64,000 nt of DNA from Adiantum capillus-veneris (taxonomy: Eukaryota > Streptophyta > Polypodiopsida > Polypodiales > Pteridaceae). Location of the stretch: assembly GCA_014529385.2 (NCBI GenBank), contig CM043944.1:71129895-71193894 (forward strand). Reading direction: 5' to 3'. The notes under the pieces are model-generated. The model saw only the letters and a program-made list of their open reading frames with translations. It did no database searches and was not told the DNA's origin. Shown one piece after another: positions 13,546 to 24,432 of the stretch. Position numbers and translations under genes: made by a program. Within the stretch, counting starts at the first letter, position 1, and every line of letters begins with the position of its first letter.

Positions 13546-14563
13546 TGTGTATGTATATGTGTGTGAGATTATGGACGGACAATCTAGCAGATTCAACCTA
13601 CCCTAAGACAACGTACATGAAAAGTAATGCAGGTAATGGTAGGCATGATAGAAAAACTGAACGTGATAGTCAACATGTTGGCAGAAGTTGGGGAAGGGAT
13701 GACGATGACACAACACATACTGGTGGGAAGGTGATGCAACAATGCAAAGGAGGTCTAACAACCGATCCATCCAACATTGTGCTTCAATGTAGACGACCAA
13801 TAGCAAAGGTACACTTATATTTCGTGTTTTGATTTCCTCTTTGTGATCTCAAAAGTTCTTAGATTACATCCTGTATACAATAAAGCAATGATATTATATC
13901 ATTTTTATTGAAAAGAGTTCAGATGAAGGTGGCAAAGACTTGTTATGCCCAACAAAGGGACATACGGAGAATACACCAACACATGGCAATGTGGAATGAT
14001 ACATGTCTTTATAAAACATCCGTAATGATTTCTCCTTGTATAACTATAATATTTTAACAATAAAAAATCCTTCCGACATCGGAAGAGAAGCATAAGTCCC
14101 CCTTCAACACCGGAGGGGATAAAAGTGGCGGAGAAGAGCACGTTCCCTACGGTATCTTTATAAATGTGAAGAAAGGTGCCAACTCCACACCTTACATACG
14201 TATGATTTTTTCTTCTTTTTACGGACACAAGCATCACGAAACGCATCTCGTTTCGTTTTTATTATGATATTGAAATATTTACATCCATAATATTTTCATG
14301 CAAAATCTCATTTGTGATGCGAAGTCATAGAGTTTCTGGTGAAAGCTTTGAGGAGAGATGCCATGGAATCATCATCACGAGCTATGCCATACGAGAAAAT
14401 CCACACCACTATCCTTCTTATCATTTATCATTTACTATATACATAGTGAAGCAATCAAAGCAAACTAGTGGTATCTACTATCTATACTATCTATGATGCT
14501 CTTCATTCGCTCTCTTCACATTGCAGAAAGTATCTTAATGCAAGATGAACCTCGCGATTTCTC
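13546..14563. other. Intergenic, upstream of the mTERF gene
   Basis: No gene recognised. Open frames at 13461-13832 (+) and 13905-14246 (-) have no family motifs. The last ~150 bp probably holds the mTERF promoter and 5' leader. Confidence 0.4.
14436..14441 (+). promoter_or_regulatory. Possible TATA box of the mTERF gene
   Basis: TATATA lies in TTTACTATATACATAG about 160 bp before the preferred start codon. Position is plausible, but the surroundings are AT-rich and nothing else supports it. Confidence 0.25.
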
Positions 14564-14599
14564 ATGTATCAGAGCTGTAATAGAAGGTTGATACCATCC

Positions 14600-16825
14600 A
14601 TGGCCAGCTCTACTCTGCTCTCCCCTTCAGCTACTTCAAAGCCATGTTTCCTGCATTGCGACTCTACATCACGTTACTCACCCCATCGCCGCTCCGCCAT
14701 GGGTCTGCAAAGCAAATTCTCCGCTTCCAGAAGTAGCCTCGAGAAGCGTTTCAAAGTGGGGGTTTCTCTTTCTTCTTGCAGTCGCAGTCAAGCCACGCGC
14801 TGTGGTTTCTGCTGCAGAGATTGTGCCAGAAGGGCATCTTTCTGTTTTCGGGTCTGTGCGACTTCAGCTTCAGTGGTCTCTTCTCACTTCAGTTCAGGTG
14901 TAGGCTACCTCAGAACAATACCTGGGTACACGGGTTCCTCTGCCTCTGGAAGCAGGAGCAGTCGAACTAGGACTAGAGCATTGGCAACATCCGTAGCACC
15001 ATCACCCAAGAAGAAGACAAAGGAGAAGAGTGCAGAAATCCCTGCCATTGACCAGCCATCGCTCACATGGGGTGTCATGCCTCCTTCAGCTGAAGGGAAG
15101 AAGAAAGTCATTGAGTTTCTAGAGAAGGAGGGGATTGATACCACGGAGCTCCACGATGTCGAGCTCCCAAACACTATTGAGGTGATGCAGGAAAGGCTTG
15201 ATTTTCTTATGAAGCTTGGCCTTAGCCTGGAAGCTATAAACAGCTATCCCCTTATGGTTACCTGCAGTATCAAGAAGAACCTTATTCCTGTGTTGGATTA
15301 CTTGGAGCGGCTTGGCCTGAGATCACGTGAGTTGCCGCAGTTTCTGGAAAAGTATCCGATGGTTTTGCACTCAAGTGTCGTCATTGATCTTATGCCTATT
15401 GTTGACTATCTACTGGGGTTGGACATTCAGAGAAAGGATATTATCAAGGTGCTGGCCAGGTATCCTGATGTATTGGGTTTCAGGTTGGAAGGAACGATGA
15501 GCACCTCAGTAGCCTACCTTGTGAGCCTTGGTGTGAGGACGCGTTGCATTGGTCGCATGCTAACAGATTATCCCGAGATCTTGGGCATGCGTGTGGCTAA
15601 AAGCATAAAGCCCAAAGTGGATTTCCTAATTAGCTATGGCATTCCAAAGGCGGTTGTGGCTAAGTTGCTGGAGGGGCGGCCCTATATGTTGGGATTTGAT
15701 CTTAGTGAAACCATTGAACCTGTTGTGAATGATCTTTTGGAAGCTGGTGTCCGCAGGGAGGGTATTGCAGCCATAATCACACAGTATCCTGACATTTTAG
15801 GGCAAGGCATCAGGGAGAACCTGGATCGGAAAACCGAATGGTTAGTGGAGGATGTGAGAATTGACCCTAAGGATGTGCCTGTTATAATTGAAAAGCTGCC
15901 TCAGATTCTGTTCATAAAGGAAAAGCTTGCAATGGACAGGGTCAGGTTCTTCAAGAATGCTGGATGCTCTGCAGATGACATTGCCAAGATGGTCACTGGT
16001 TGCCCGCAAATACTGGCCTTGAGCATTGCTCAAGTTATGGAACCAAGCCTTAATTTTCTGTTGCATGATATGAAGCGGTCGGTGAAGGATGTTGTCAGCT
16101 TCCCTGCTTACTTTACGTACGATCTCAAGACAAGGATCATGCCTAGGTATAATATGATTGCTGAGAAGGGTGTGGATTGCAGTTTAGAGTGGTTTCTTAA
16201 CTGCACTGATCAGAGGTTTAAAGATAGGTTATCAGCTGAGTACATGGATGAGGATGAACCAGGACCTGTTTTTCGCATGGGTGGCATTGTGCACACAGAA
16301 TTAAAGCCTGTTGAGGAAGAAAACTTATCAGAGGAAGTCCTTGATTTAGAGACCAATCGTTGTGAGGAGAGAGAAAAACCGAGGTCATCCCCCTCTCGGA
16401 GAAGAGAAACAACAAAGATGCATCAGCAGCAGCAGAGGGATGATGAATTCGAGACAGCTTCAGACATGTCTAGTGAAGATGAGGAGGATGCAGATGATGA
16501 TACAGATGATGGGAGAGATATTTTGCGGGCTAGGCTGTGGGATGATAAGCAGCAGAGGGATATCAAACTCGACACAGCTTCAGACATGTATAGTGAAGGT
16601 AGTGATGATACAGATGATGCAGTAGATGTTTTGCGGGCTAGGCTGCAGGAGGATGATGAGGACTTGGAGTCTTCATCTGAATTTGATATTAGTGAGGAGG
16701 AAGAAGAAAGTAACGATGATGATGATGAGTGGGGCGTGCTAGAAACTGAGGATGATGATGATGACAGTGATGAAGTATCAGAGGAGGAAGTGCAGACTAG
16801 GGCTACCAACAAGAGTAATAGATAG
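14600..16825 (+). CDS. mTERF4: Plastid mTERF protein, mTERF4/BSM/RUG2-like
   Basis: mTERF proteins are helical-repeat nucleic-acid binders of organelles. The Arabidopsis BSM/RUG2 (mTERF4) branch and its maize counterpart are needed for plastid gene expression and group II intron splicing. The coding frame is uninterrupted and intronless. A first ATG exists at 14564, but I prefer 14600 because it gives MASSTLLSPSATS, a typical plastid transit start. Residues ~1-140 are S/R/C-rich and non-conserved. About nine mTERF motifs follow (~170-540), with the family's repeated L..YP.VLG form. Signature blocks include LHSSVVIDL, KLEGTMSTSVAYL-like (here RLEGTMSTSVAYLV), YPEILGMRVA, GCPQ.LAL, KPR-like and SLEWFLNC. 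The C-terminus (~545-740) is an acidic D/E/S-rich tail, longer than I recall for BSM, with a 120 bp internal duplication. Plastid targeting is inferred; a mitochondrial location cannot be excluded. Confidence 0.93.
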   Translation: MASSTLLSPSATSKPCFLHCDSTSRYSPHRRSAMGLQSKFSASRSSLEKRFKVGVSLSSCSRSQATRCGFCCRDCARRASFCFRVCATSASVVSSHFSSGVGYLRTIPGYTGSSASGSRSSRTRTRALATSVAPSPKKKTKEKSAEIPAIDQPSLTWGVMPPSAEGKKKVIEFLEKEGIDTTELHDVELPNTIEVMQERLDFLMKLGLSLEAINSYPLMVTCSIKKNLIPVLDYLERLGLRSRELPQFLEKYPMVLHSSVVIDLMPIVDYLLGLDIQRKDIIKVLARYPDVLGFRLEGTMSTSVAYLVSLGVRTRCIGRMLTDYPEILGMRVAKSIKPKVDFLISYGIPKAVVAKLLEGRPYMLGFDLSETIEPVVNDLLEAGVRREGIAAIITQYPDILGQGIRENLDRKTEWLVEDVRIDPKDVPVIIEKLPQILFIKEKLAMDRVRFFKNAGCSADDIAKMVTGCPQILALSIAQVMEPSLNFLLHDMKRSVKDVVSFPAYFTYDLKTRIMPRYNMIAEKGVDCSLEWFLNCTDQRFKDRLSAEYMDEDEPGPVFRMGGIVHTELKPVEEENLSEEVLDLETNRCEEREKPRSSPSRRRETTKMHQQQQRDDEFETASDMSSEDEEDADDDTDDGRDILRARLWDDKQQRDIKLDTASDMYSEGSDDTDDAVDVLRARLQEDDEDLESSSEFDISEEEEESNDDDDEWGVLETEDDDDDSDEVSEEEVQTRATNKSNR
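16431..16670 (+). repeat. 120 bp in-frame duplication in the mTERF acidic tail
   Basis: AGCAGAGGGATGAT.. at 16431 recurs at 16551 (AGCAGAGGGATATC..). Both copies encode the order QQRD, TASDM.SE, DDTDD, D.LRARL. The 40-codon period keeps the frame. The copies have diverged, mainly by loss of part of the acidic run in the second. Confidence 0.9.
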
Positions 16826-18460
16826 AACGAAAAAAGAAAAATTCTACTCGGCTACAAGGCAGGGCTATCAACAGATGGATAGATAGCATGCAAAAGTATC
16901 AAATGGCTTCAAAGAAAGGAGCGGCACGTTGCTGGCATCAAAAATTTCCTCCTAGCCTCATTTAGGTCATGGTAAGAAGCCTGCTGCTGTCTTAACAATT
17001 CTATACAAGGTTGTCCACCCTCATGGGGCTGAGGGTTTGTTTAAGCAAATAGAAGTGCTTCTCTCTTTCACAACGAGTTGAAGGGCTCAGGGAAAAGGCG
17101 TGTATTGATTGCAATTGGGTACAGCAAAATACTTTGAGCATGAATACAAGAGGTGATTTTGCGTTTTTGGAGAGGGATATGCAGTGATTTATTGATGTGA
17201 GATTTGTATCTTGCAATTGCAAGGCGATCTTTATTGAAGAAGAATGTTATATTACTGTGAATGACAGTTGATGATAGTAAATTTTATTCAAACAAACTTT
17301 GATGATAGGTTTTGCATTAAGCGTTTGCTTTTTGTATTGTTTTTTGCAAAGTGCTCTCATTTATGTTTATTCAGCATTCAATTTATGACGCCTATAGGGT
17401 ATTCTTGCCTTTTTATACTGGCATGGTCACCATGAAATGCGCCAGGGATAGGCAAGACGATGGGAGCCTTGAAGCGTTTCATCGATCAAGTGAAACACAT
17501 GCCGTTTCACCAAATAAGGTACCATAGGTTTAGGTTTTAGGGCCTTACAAAATCCAGACATGCATGGTTCGGCCCATGTTTCATTGTGCTCTGACATTAG
17601 ACTGAAAACGTTTCATGGTGAAACACGTTCTGAAACTGAATGTCTCAGCCTTGAACCTTTTTGCGGTGATGCTGCAATCAAGAAAGAGCTTGCAGTAGAA
17701 TATAATCAGTGTTTGGCCTGTCAGATGCAAGATTTTAGGTTGATGAACTGGCTAATGAGAAACATGACATGTGGAAATGAGATCTCAGGTTGTTATATTC
17801 TGATGTTTGTGTAAGCCCCCACATTGACTTGAGGTCTTCATATTCTGTCTATGTTTAGGCCATAACTGTGATGCATGCATGTTGTACTCTATTGCTGTGA
17901 TTGATGCTGGACATAACTTGGCTTCAGGCGGCTTCTTGTTGCATTCTCCCTCTTGTTTAATAATAAGCATTCTTTGTCATGTGTGCATGTGGGGCTGATA
18001 TACGGGCGGATTTATAAAGGTTAATGTGTAATAGCTGCAGAAGATCAAGTCACCAGTAATAGCATCTACAAGGATTCTGGTATTGTGCTTCAAAAGCTCA
18101 TCAAGCCTCAGCCTTCCTATGAAGTTGAGCTGTAGTCAAAGCATTTGGGAACCATGAAGTCTCAAATTTAGCAATGAGGATGGGGTCTCTTGTCACGAGC
18201 TAACATTTGAAGACATTTTTCTGAGGAGGAAGTGTCATTCTATGTGGGTTGAGCTAGCTTTGGCTTGTCTGGACTTTGCATTAGCCCACCAACCCTCCAA
18301 CCTACTAGTCCTGGAGGGATTCTTCCAAAACAGCTCTTCCCTTCTAACAACTTTACGCAAATACTATGGCCTTAACTTTGTAACACTAGTTTTTGTATCA
18401 AAACATGACATTTGGTTTCCTTGTTTAGAAGAATCTCAAACTTTTTGAGCTTACCATGAT
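16826..18460. other. mTERF 3' flank and intergenic sequence
   Basis: No gene recognised. The 3' untranslated region of the mTERF gene must lie in the first part, but I could not pick a convincing polyadenylation site. Short open frames here lack motifs. Confidence 0.4.
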
Positions 18461-18467
18461 AATGTGT

Positions 18468-18535
18468 GACCGTCGTAGTATAATGGAGTGCTATACACAC
18501 GAGATCGACATTCAAATGGTCAAATCCAAAAGCTT
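18468..18535 (+). ncRNA. tRNA-like sequence: pol III boxes, SINE head or tRNA pseudogene
   Basis: An A-box-like TAGTATAATGG (18476-18486) is followed 42 bp later by GGTCAAATCC (18518-18527), one base short of a B box GGTTCAAATCC. The start GACCGTCGTAGTATAATGG resembles plant tRNA-Asp/Glu 5' halves (GTCGTAGTATAGTGG). The stems do not close, so it is not a working tRNA. I could not find a clear A- or T-rich SINE tail or target duplication. Confidence 0.35.
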
Positions 18536-21445
18536 TTCATCTGGCTAGTGCTTGGAGGCTACCGTCACACATATGGTGTAACAATTGCACAATCTACTCT
18601 ACCTAGCTACATATGTCATCAAAATTTATCTATGGCAAAGATACCTTTTTTCAATCTTATTTTATGAATCAAATACTTAAATCTAAAATTTACACTCAAC
18701 AAAGCAAGTACACATAGCAATCAATCAAGCATGGAAGACACATATATGCACATCCACACACTCAAAAGAGCACACATACAAGCAATGCAGAGATCACTTC
18801 TCTACATGCAGACAAGCATGCACATAGTGTCACAAGCACACTCGCAATGCGAGAAAGAAAGCACACTCTTAGTAGAAAAGAAGAGAATAGAGAAGATGAT
18901 AAGCTCTTTATTGCATCCACATCGATTATACACTATGCTTGCAAGCTATGGAAGCTTGCTGCCAAAGAGAGGAGAGCTCTTGCTTAGAGTTCATGTCAAA
19001 AACACTTTCACATCTACAATGACCTTTATACCTCAAGCCAATAATTTAGATAACTATTATACGCATAAAATAGGACCTCAAGTGATACAAACTAGAACTA
19101 GCTTTAGCGGACGCTACCATTACATTATGACGTCACATCTAGCATTGCCATTTGACCACTTGAGAAATATCACAATAAATCCCTACAAGGTTGGGACACT
19201 TATAGCATGTTTTATCTCTATATTTACAACTGGTAACTCCAATAAGGGCACAACTTCTATGTTTCCTATAATACATGACCATATTAGATAGCTTTATAGT
19301 TGCTTTGCCGCAATTTGATAAGTTTAACTAGGTATGCTACCTTCTTGTAGCATTCCTACAACACTATGAAAATAGGTCTTATGGGGTCCCAAGTGATACA
19401 TTTAGACTCCCTATCCACATATTAGGCCTTGATACATTACTTTGAACATCCCCTTCTTATTTAATCATGGTTGACTAGACTTTGACCAAGGTTGACCACA
19501 CAACCCAAATTGACACGTGTAAGCCTAATGAGTGTTTGTCCTTGGACACTTCTTTGTATGAGTGTCCAAGGTGAAATGGATAAGCATATGCTAGGATTGT
19601 GGAACTAATTTGCCAATCATAAGCTACTTGGTTGATAGGGGCTAGTAAAGAGTGAATTAGAGGGATGTAAGGTACTATTGTATGGCCGATCTAAGCCACT
19701 TTGATTTATATTTGATTAGGAAACAAAGATTAGGGAAAGGACTTTTTATTGGTTCTTTAGCACTTTCTAGGCAATTAGATGCTTATTTATAGGACTCATG
19801 CATATGTTAGCCTGTGGTGAAACTTGCTTTCATTGAAAACTTGTTGTAAAATATTGAGATGACGGGAAAAAAACGAGTGAGAAAAAGTGCTTTCATATTT
19901 TTATGATGTTGTTGAAGCTAAGGCGTTGAGACTAGTAAGTGCATGTGCACGGATTGAACAATAAAAGTGTGGCTGGTGCATGTCTTTGATGGTTAGACAT
20001 TGAATTATATGTACTCAATGATGATACATTAAGAACGATATGCGATACGAGAAAAGAGCTATGAATGGCTCTCTAAGGACTTTAGGTAACTCTTGTGACA
20101 CATTTGAAGTGACATAAATGGCTGACGCAACTCCAAACATGGCTTTTGTTATAGAGGTTCAACCTTCTCCTTGGTACAAAATTGCCTTCAGGTACCCAAT
20201 TTGGAGTTACTTTCATGCAAGTAATATATTGTGGTTATTGAGAAAGAGTTTTTTTGCTCCATATAAGGGGGTTGTTTGTTGTTGTAGGGGTGGAATTCTT
20301 CACTACAGCTTCGTTGTTAGCTTGAGGGATGTGCATTTGCAGTCAGGTATGCTTACTCTTTTGAAAGTGTTGTGCTCTTTGGATTGATCTATTTAGGCTT
20401 GGGTCCATGTGCTCATTGGATTAGATTGTATGGCTATATCCTTTGGCATCCAAATCTTTGCCGCTCCTTCGTAGTAGCCTTGTGCTTGAATAGTATTGTT
20501 GGCACAATTTGTGTCAAGCAATATGTTCAATTTTTCTTATTTTTTTGGCCACGTTTCTATTGATGCTCTTTGAATGCGTTGGGACGATGCTTGCCCTTTT
20601 GGAAGGTGTTGCATTGATTTTGAGTTGTTGCTTTGGTATCTAGATCTATCCTTGGCAAAATATGTTTTTTAAAATCAGAGTACCTTTTCAATATAGCACG
20701 TATGATGTATATAAGTACTTTGAAAAAAAATACACAAGTTGCCTTAGAGAAGATTGACATGTAAATTTTCTCGCAAACAGGCCTGCAAATGCTATGGCTC
20801 CCACAAAAGCTAACAAAACCCGGGGTGCTCTTGTAGAGTTTTTAGACGATGGATAGACCGTTGATCAGGGAGAAACAATAACAAAAATTTCAAACCTTGA
20901 CGTTAAACATGGTCAAGGATACCAAGTGGATGTTATGCAGTATTAGTGTTGCAAGTTTATGTTGGAAAGGATGCTTCACTTCATCATCTTAATCCAGTGG
21001 ATGAAAACACTAAAACTTTCTAAGCAGTTGTGAATGTTGTGGTTGCTTAGTCAAAAAGAGATATGGTAATTTTCTTTGAGTAATCTTAAAACAAGGCCCA
21101 AAGTCTAACATTCTTTTGTTGAATAAGTCGATACAGTGACGTAAATGGATCTTATGATCTAGAATTTTCCTAACACTCTATAGCTGCACCAAAATATCTT
21201 TAATTTGTATCCTGGTATCTTTCATGCATGTGTAAGTCGGTTTGATCCCCAAGAGCATTTTCAGCTGTAACCCAAGACTCTTTAGATCTACTATGGAAGG
21301 GTTCCAAATATGGATTTACCTAATATCATCTTCTGTGAGAAACCACTCACACACCTTGTCCAACACCCTAGACACAACTAGGATGAGGTGGCAGCTGGCA
21401 TATCTGCTAATTGTGGTAGTTGAACAATTTCCAACCATTGACCAT
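18536..21445. other. Intergenic, no gene recognised
   Basis: Two unremarkable open frames occur (18731-19291 and 20118-20387, plus strand). Neither has a recognisable motif or flanking gene signals. Confidence 0.4.
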
Positions 21446-24010
21446 TCATCTGGCTCCCACAAACAACATCTGAAAGGACTCTAAGTCAAAGTAAGCTGTT
21501 TCATCATGAAGGAATTCTTGGATTTGCAAGGCTTTCTCCTTCCTCAGCTTCTTGTTTAGTGCTAGCAATTCAATCGAGCAATTATGTGCTGAATTTGAGT
21601 CTAAACTAGACTCCACTTGAATGCTTTTTCCTTTGTCCTGATCCCTTAATGTGTATATAACCAGAGCTTGTTGTGTGGTTAGTTCTTTGGAACCGGATAT
21701 ATTATAATGTTCACAATGGTGGTGGGATTGTTCCTGTTTGTTGCTGATCCTGCCTAGGCTGGTTCTCATGTGGATGTTGAGTCTGGTTGTTTTGTTGACC
21801 AGTCTGAATGGTGGAACTAGTACCCCGAGTAGAGTGGTTCCACTTGTTACAGAGACGGGAGGAGGGGGTTGATCGTCGTCATCATCATGAGTGGTGGTGG
21901 GATTGTTCTTGTTGCTCATCCTGCCAAGATTGGTTCTGATCTAGTTGTTGAGTCTGATTGTTTCGTTGACCACTATGGATGGTGGAACGAGTGCCCCAAG
22001 TAGATTGGTTCCCACCTGTTTGCAGAGACATGAGGAGGGGGTTGATCATCTTCATCGTCATTATGGTCAGCACCCCTTGGTCTTGGTCCTCCTCTTTTTC
22101 TTCTTCATCTTCCTCAATATCCTAATTTTTGATATACTCAACTAGCACCTGATTGACTAGGGCTCTTGTATATTCTTCAGATTTTTCCTCCAAATTAGAT
22201 TTCATGGATTCGACTAGATTTTGCAAATTTACATGTTTAACGTCACATTGCCCTCAAGATCTACCATATCCACCAAAGATTGATAGATATACTTTTTGGT
22301 AACAACTTGCTTGAGGGTGTGATGATTTGCCATTAGTGATTTCAAAGCGGCTTTATTCTCCTCCAGTCGACCTTGAATCTCTACTTTCTCTTCCTCAAAA
22401 AATTGATTTTCTTCAAATAGCGTTTGGTTTTTATTTTTCACTGTTTCCATATCCTTTTGTTGAGCGGTCATAACTCTGGCTTCCTTGTTGTGCTCAATGG
22501 ATAGTTTGAGCAACTTGGTCATGATCTCGACCATCTCCCACCTTACTTTTTCCATCTCGGTCTTGGTCTCCTAGAGTTGTGTCTAAAAGAAATTTTTTCC
22601 GAGCCAGGAGTCTCCTGCTAGGCTTCTATCAGTTGCTCCATGGTGTTAACCATTGTTTTCCACCATGACATGGTGGCAACACATCTATCGCTTATAGCAC
22701 CAATGTTCGTTTGAGAAGTTTCATATGCAATGAGAGGAGTGGGGTAAGGCACTAGTGTCCTATCTATTGATTAAACCACCATCCTCCCATGCAATGGCTT
22801 CTTTTGAAGTTGTTGGAGTCAGTCCGATTTCTTTTTGATGAATTGAGAGTGTCGATAGGGCTAACTTTGACTTAGATGTGTCTTTGCCCCTTGTGTCAGC
22901 TAGTGGAACTTGCTATGTCTAAATGGTCTGCTTCTCTATAATGTCTGGTGGAGTTTGAGACAAATAGATAGTGGTGTTTGTTGATGTCCCTTTTCCTCTA
23001 GTTTTCTCAGCTAGCTTGGTTGGTGTGGTCTGTTTCAATTTTAGTTGAGTCAGCATAACAACTGTCTTTTGTTTATTTTCAAGTGGCTTGGTGCTGCCAT
23101 TGAAACTGGCTCCTATTGTCCCAACCTCTGCTTGTGCTCTTGTTCTCTTTGTGATGGTTGTGAAAATAGCCAACTCAACAGTCTCATTTGTAGTATCTTG
23201 TTCAATTTGTTGGTCAGCAAAATCCTGCTGCATAGTAATCCGGCTAGTGCCAGCCCCAGTCCGCGCCACTTTATCCCACACCTTGTTGGCATTAGGGTGT
23301 GATGGGATACGGGTTTCCCAATACAAGAATTGACATGCGTACCAGGCCCTGAAAACATGCTGGTGCTAGGTCTTGACCTTAGCAGTTTGCTGAAGAAAGC
23401 TACTATGCAATAAGGTAGCCAAGTTGATTTTATCCTTTGAATCTTTTAATCTGAGTAGCAGCATACCAAACAACTTTTCAACAACATAGGTGGGGTTGTT
23501 CTTCAAATTGATGGCCTCAGCAATGAACTTATATACTTGCCCAAATTCCAAAGCTGCTTGTGGAACTCCTTGAGCTCCTCGTTTCCATTTCTTGGTGGCC
23601 TCATCATCTTCTTGCAGATATCTGATAGCTTCTTCTATTGAGCAAGGTTTATCTTTGATGTGGTATGAAATCCTAAGCACATGTGCCAAAGCTGCTGCTG
23701 TAACCTGGACTTTGCGGCCATTGATCTCTACAGAGCCATTGTCTAGGTCAAATGTATCCATAACTTGCTAGATAACCCCGGCATCAAACTCCAACCCGAT
23801 AGCCTCTAGCACTACCTCAAGATCCCATAGCTTTAGCAGTGCTCGTTCACTCTGATGGAAAACATACTTCCCAGTGTTATTGTGAGGTACTGAGAAAACG
23901 TGTTGTGTCTTCTCTACTTGTTGCTCAAGGAACTGTGTGGCCTCATCCACCATTTCCTTCATTTGTTCTGAAAGCTTCTTTGTCTTCCCCATAGATGTGT
24001 CTTTTGAGGA
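21446..24010 (-). pseudogene. Long non-pol ORF downstream of Ty3 pol (coiled-coil type)
   Basis: One minus-strand frame can be followed from about 24010 (MGKTKKLSEQMKE) to 21446, roughly 850 codons, interrupted by several stops. One is at 23768-23770, where CAG appears to have become TAG. The N-terminal part (24010-23366) is globular, with SVEINGRKVQVTAAALAHVL followed by YHIKDKPCSIEEAIRYLQ. This layout reminds me of the 'putative plant transposon protein' region of Athila-like elements. Then come a T/Q-rich linker, a coiled coil (22555-22229, EENQFFEEEKVEIQGRLEENKAA) and an acidic/proline stretch (DDDDDQPPPPV). It lies 3' of pol on the same strand, the position of an extra ORF in some plant Ty3 elements. 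A TATA-like ATATAAATATG lies ~240 bp upstream. Function unknown. Confidence 0.5.
21721..22070. repeat. 175 bp tandem duplication
   Basis: GGTGGGATTGTTC at 21721 recurs at 21896. The copies share GAGTCTG.TTGTTT.GTTGACCA, TGGTGGAAC and GGAGGGGGTTGATC and differ by scattered substitutions. The duplication lies at the 3' end of the long non-pol ORF. A period of 175 is not a multiple of three. Confidence 0.88.
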
Positions 24011-24432
24011 CTCTTGCAAATATGGCGATGCATGTGTGGTAGTGGAGAAAGAAAAGCACAAGAGTTTTGGAGTATCCGGGTTGAGAATGAGAACGTGTAG
24101 CAGTAGGGGGTGAAGGCGATGGTGTGGAGCTTGGTGTAGGATGGGTATGCAATGAAGGTGTGAAAGGATCTACAAGAAGAGAGGTGAGTCACGCGATAGA
24201 TTGAGAGAGAAATGTAGGATCCCTTAACCTTCCCATCATCATATTTATATGCGCCATGATGAATGCTCCACATTTCTGCTCTCTTGGATTTAGGGCCGCT
24301 TTCTGCATTGGTCTAACTGTCTACTCATTACTTGGAAGATTCTTTGGCCTTGATTGTGGATTGTCTCTTACCATTACGATTGATAGATTATACTGGTTTT
24401 AGTTTTATCTAATTCAAAACAAAATTGACTTC

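Noticed and set aside
14905-15174. Minus-strand frames within the mTERF gene (also 15842-16066, 16218-16812)
   Set aside because: Shadows of the real plus-strand coding frame. The serine-rich one is the reverse of the acidic tail.
18731-19291. 186-codon plus-strand ORF
   Set aside because: No recognisable domain, no promoter or splice context, ordinary composition for AT-rich DNA. Not enough to call a gene.
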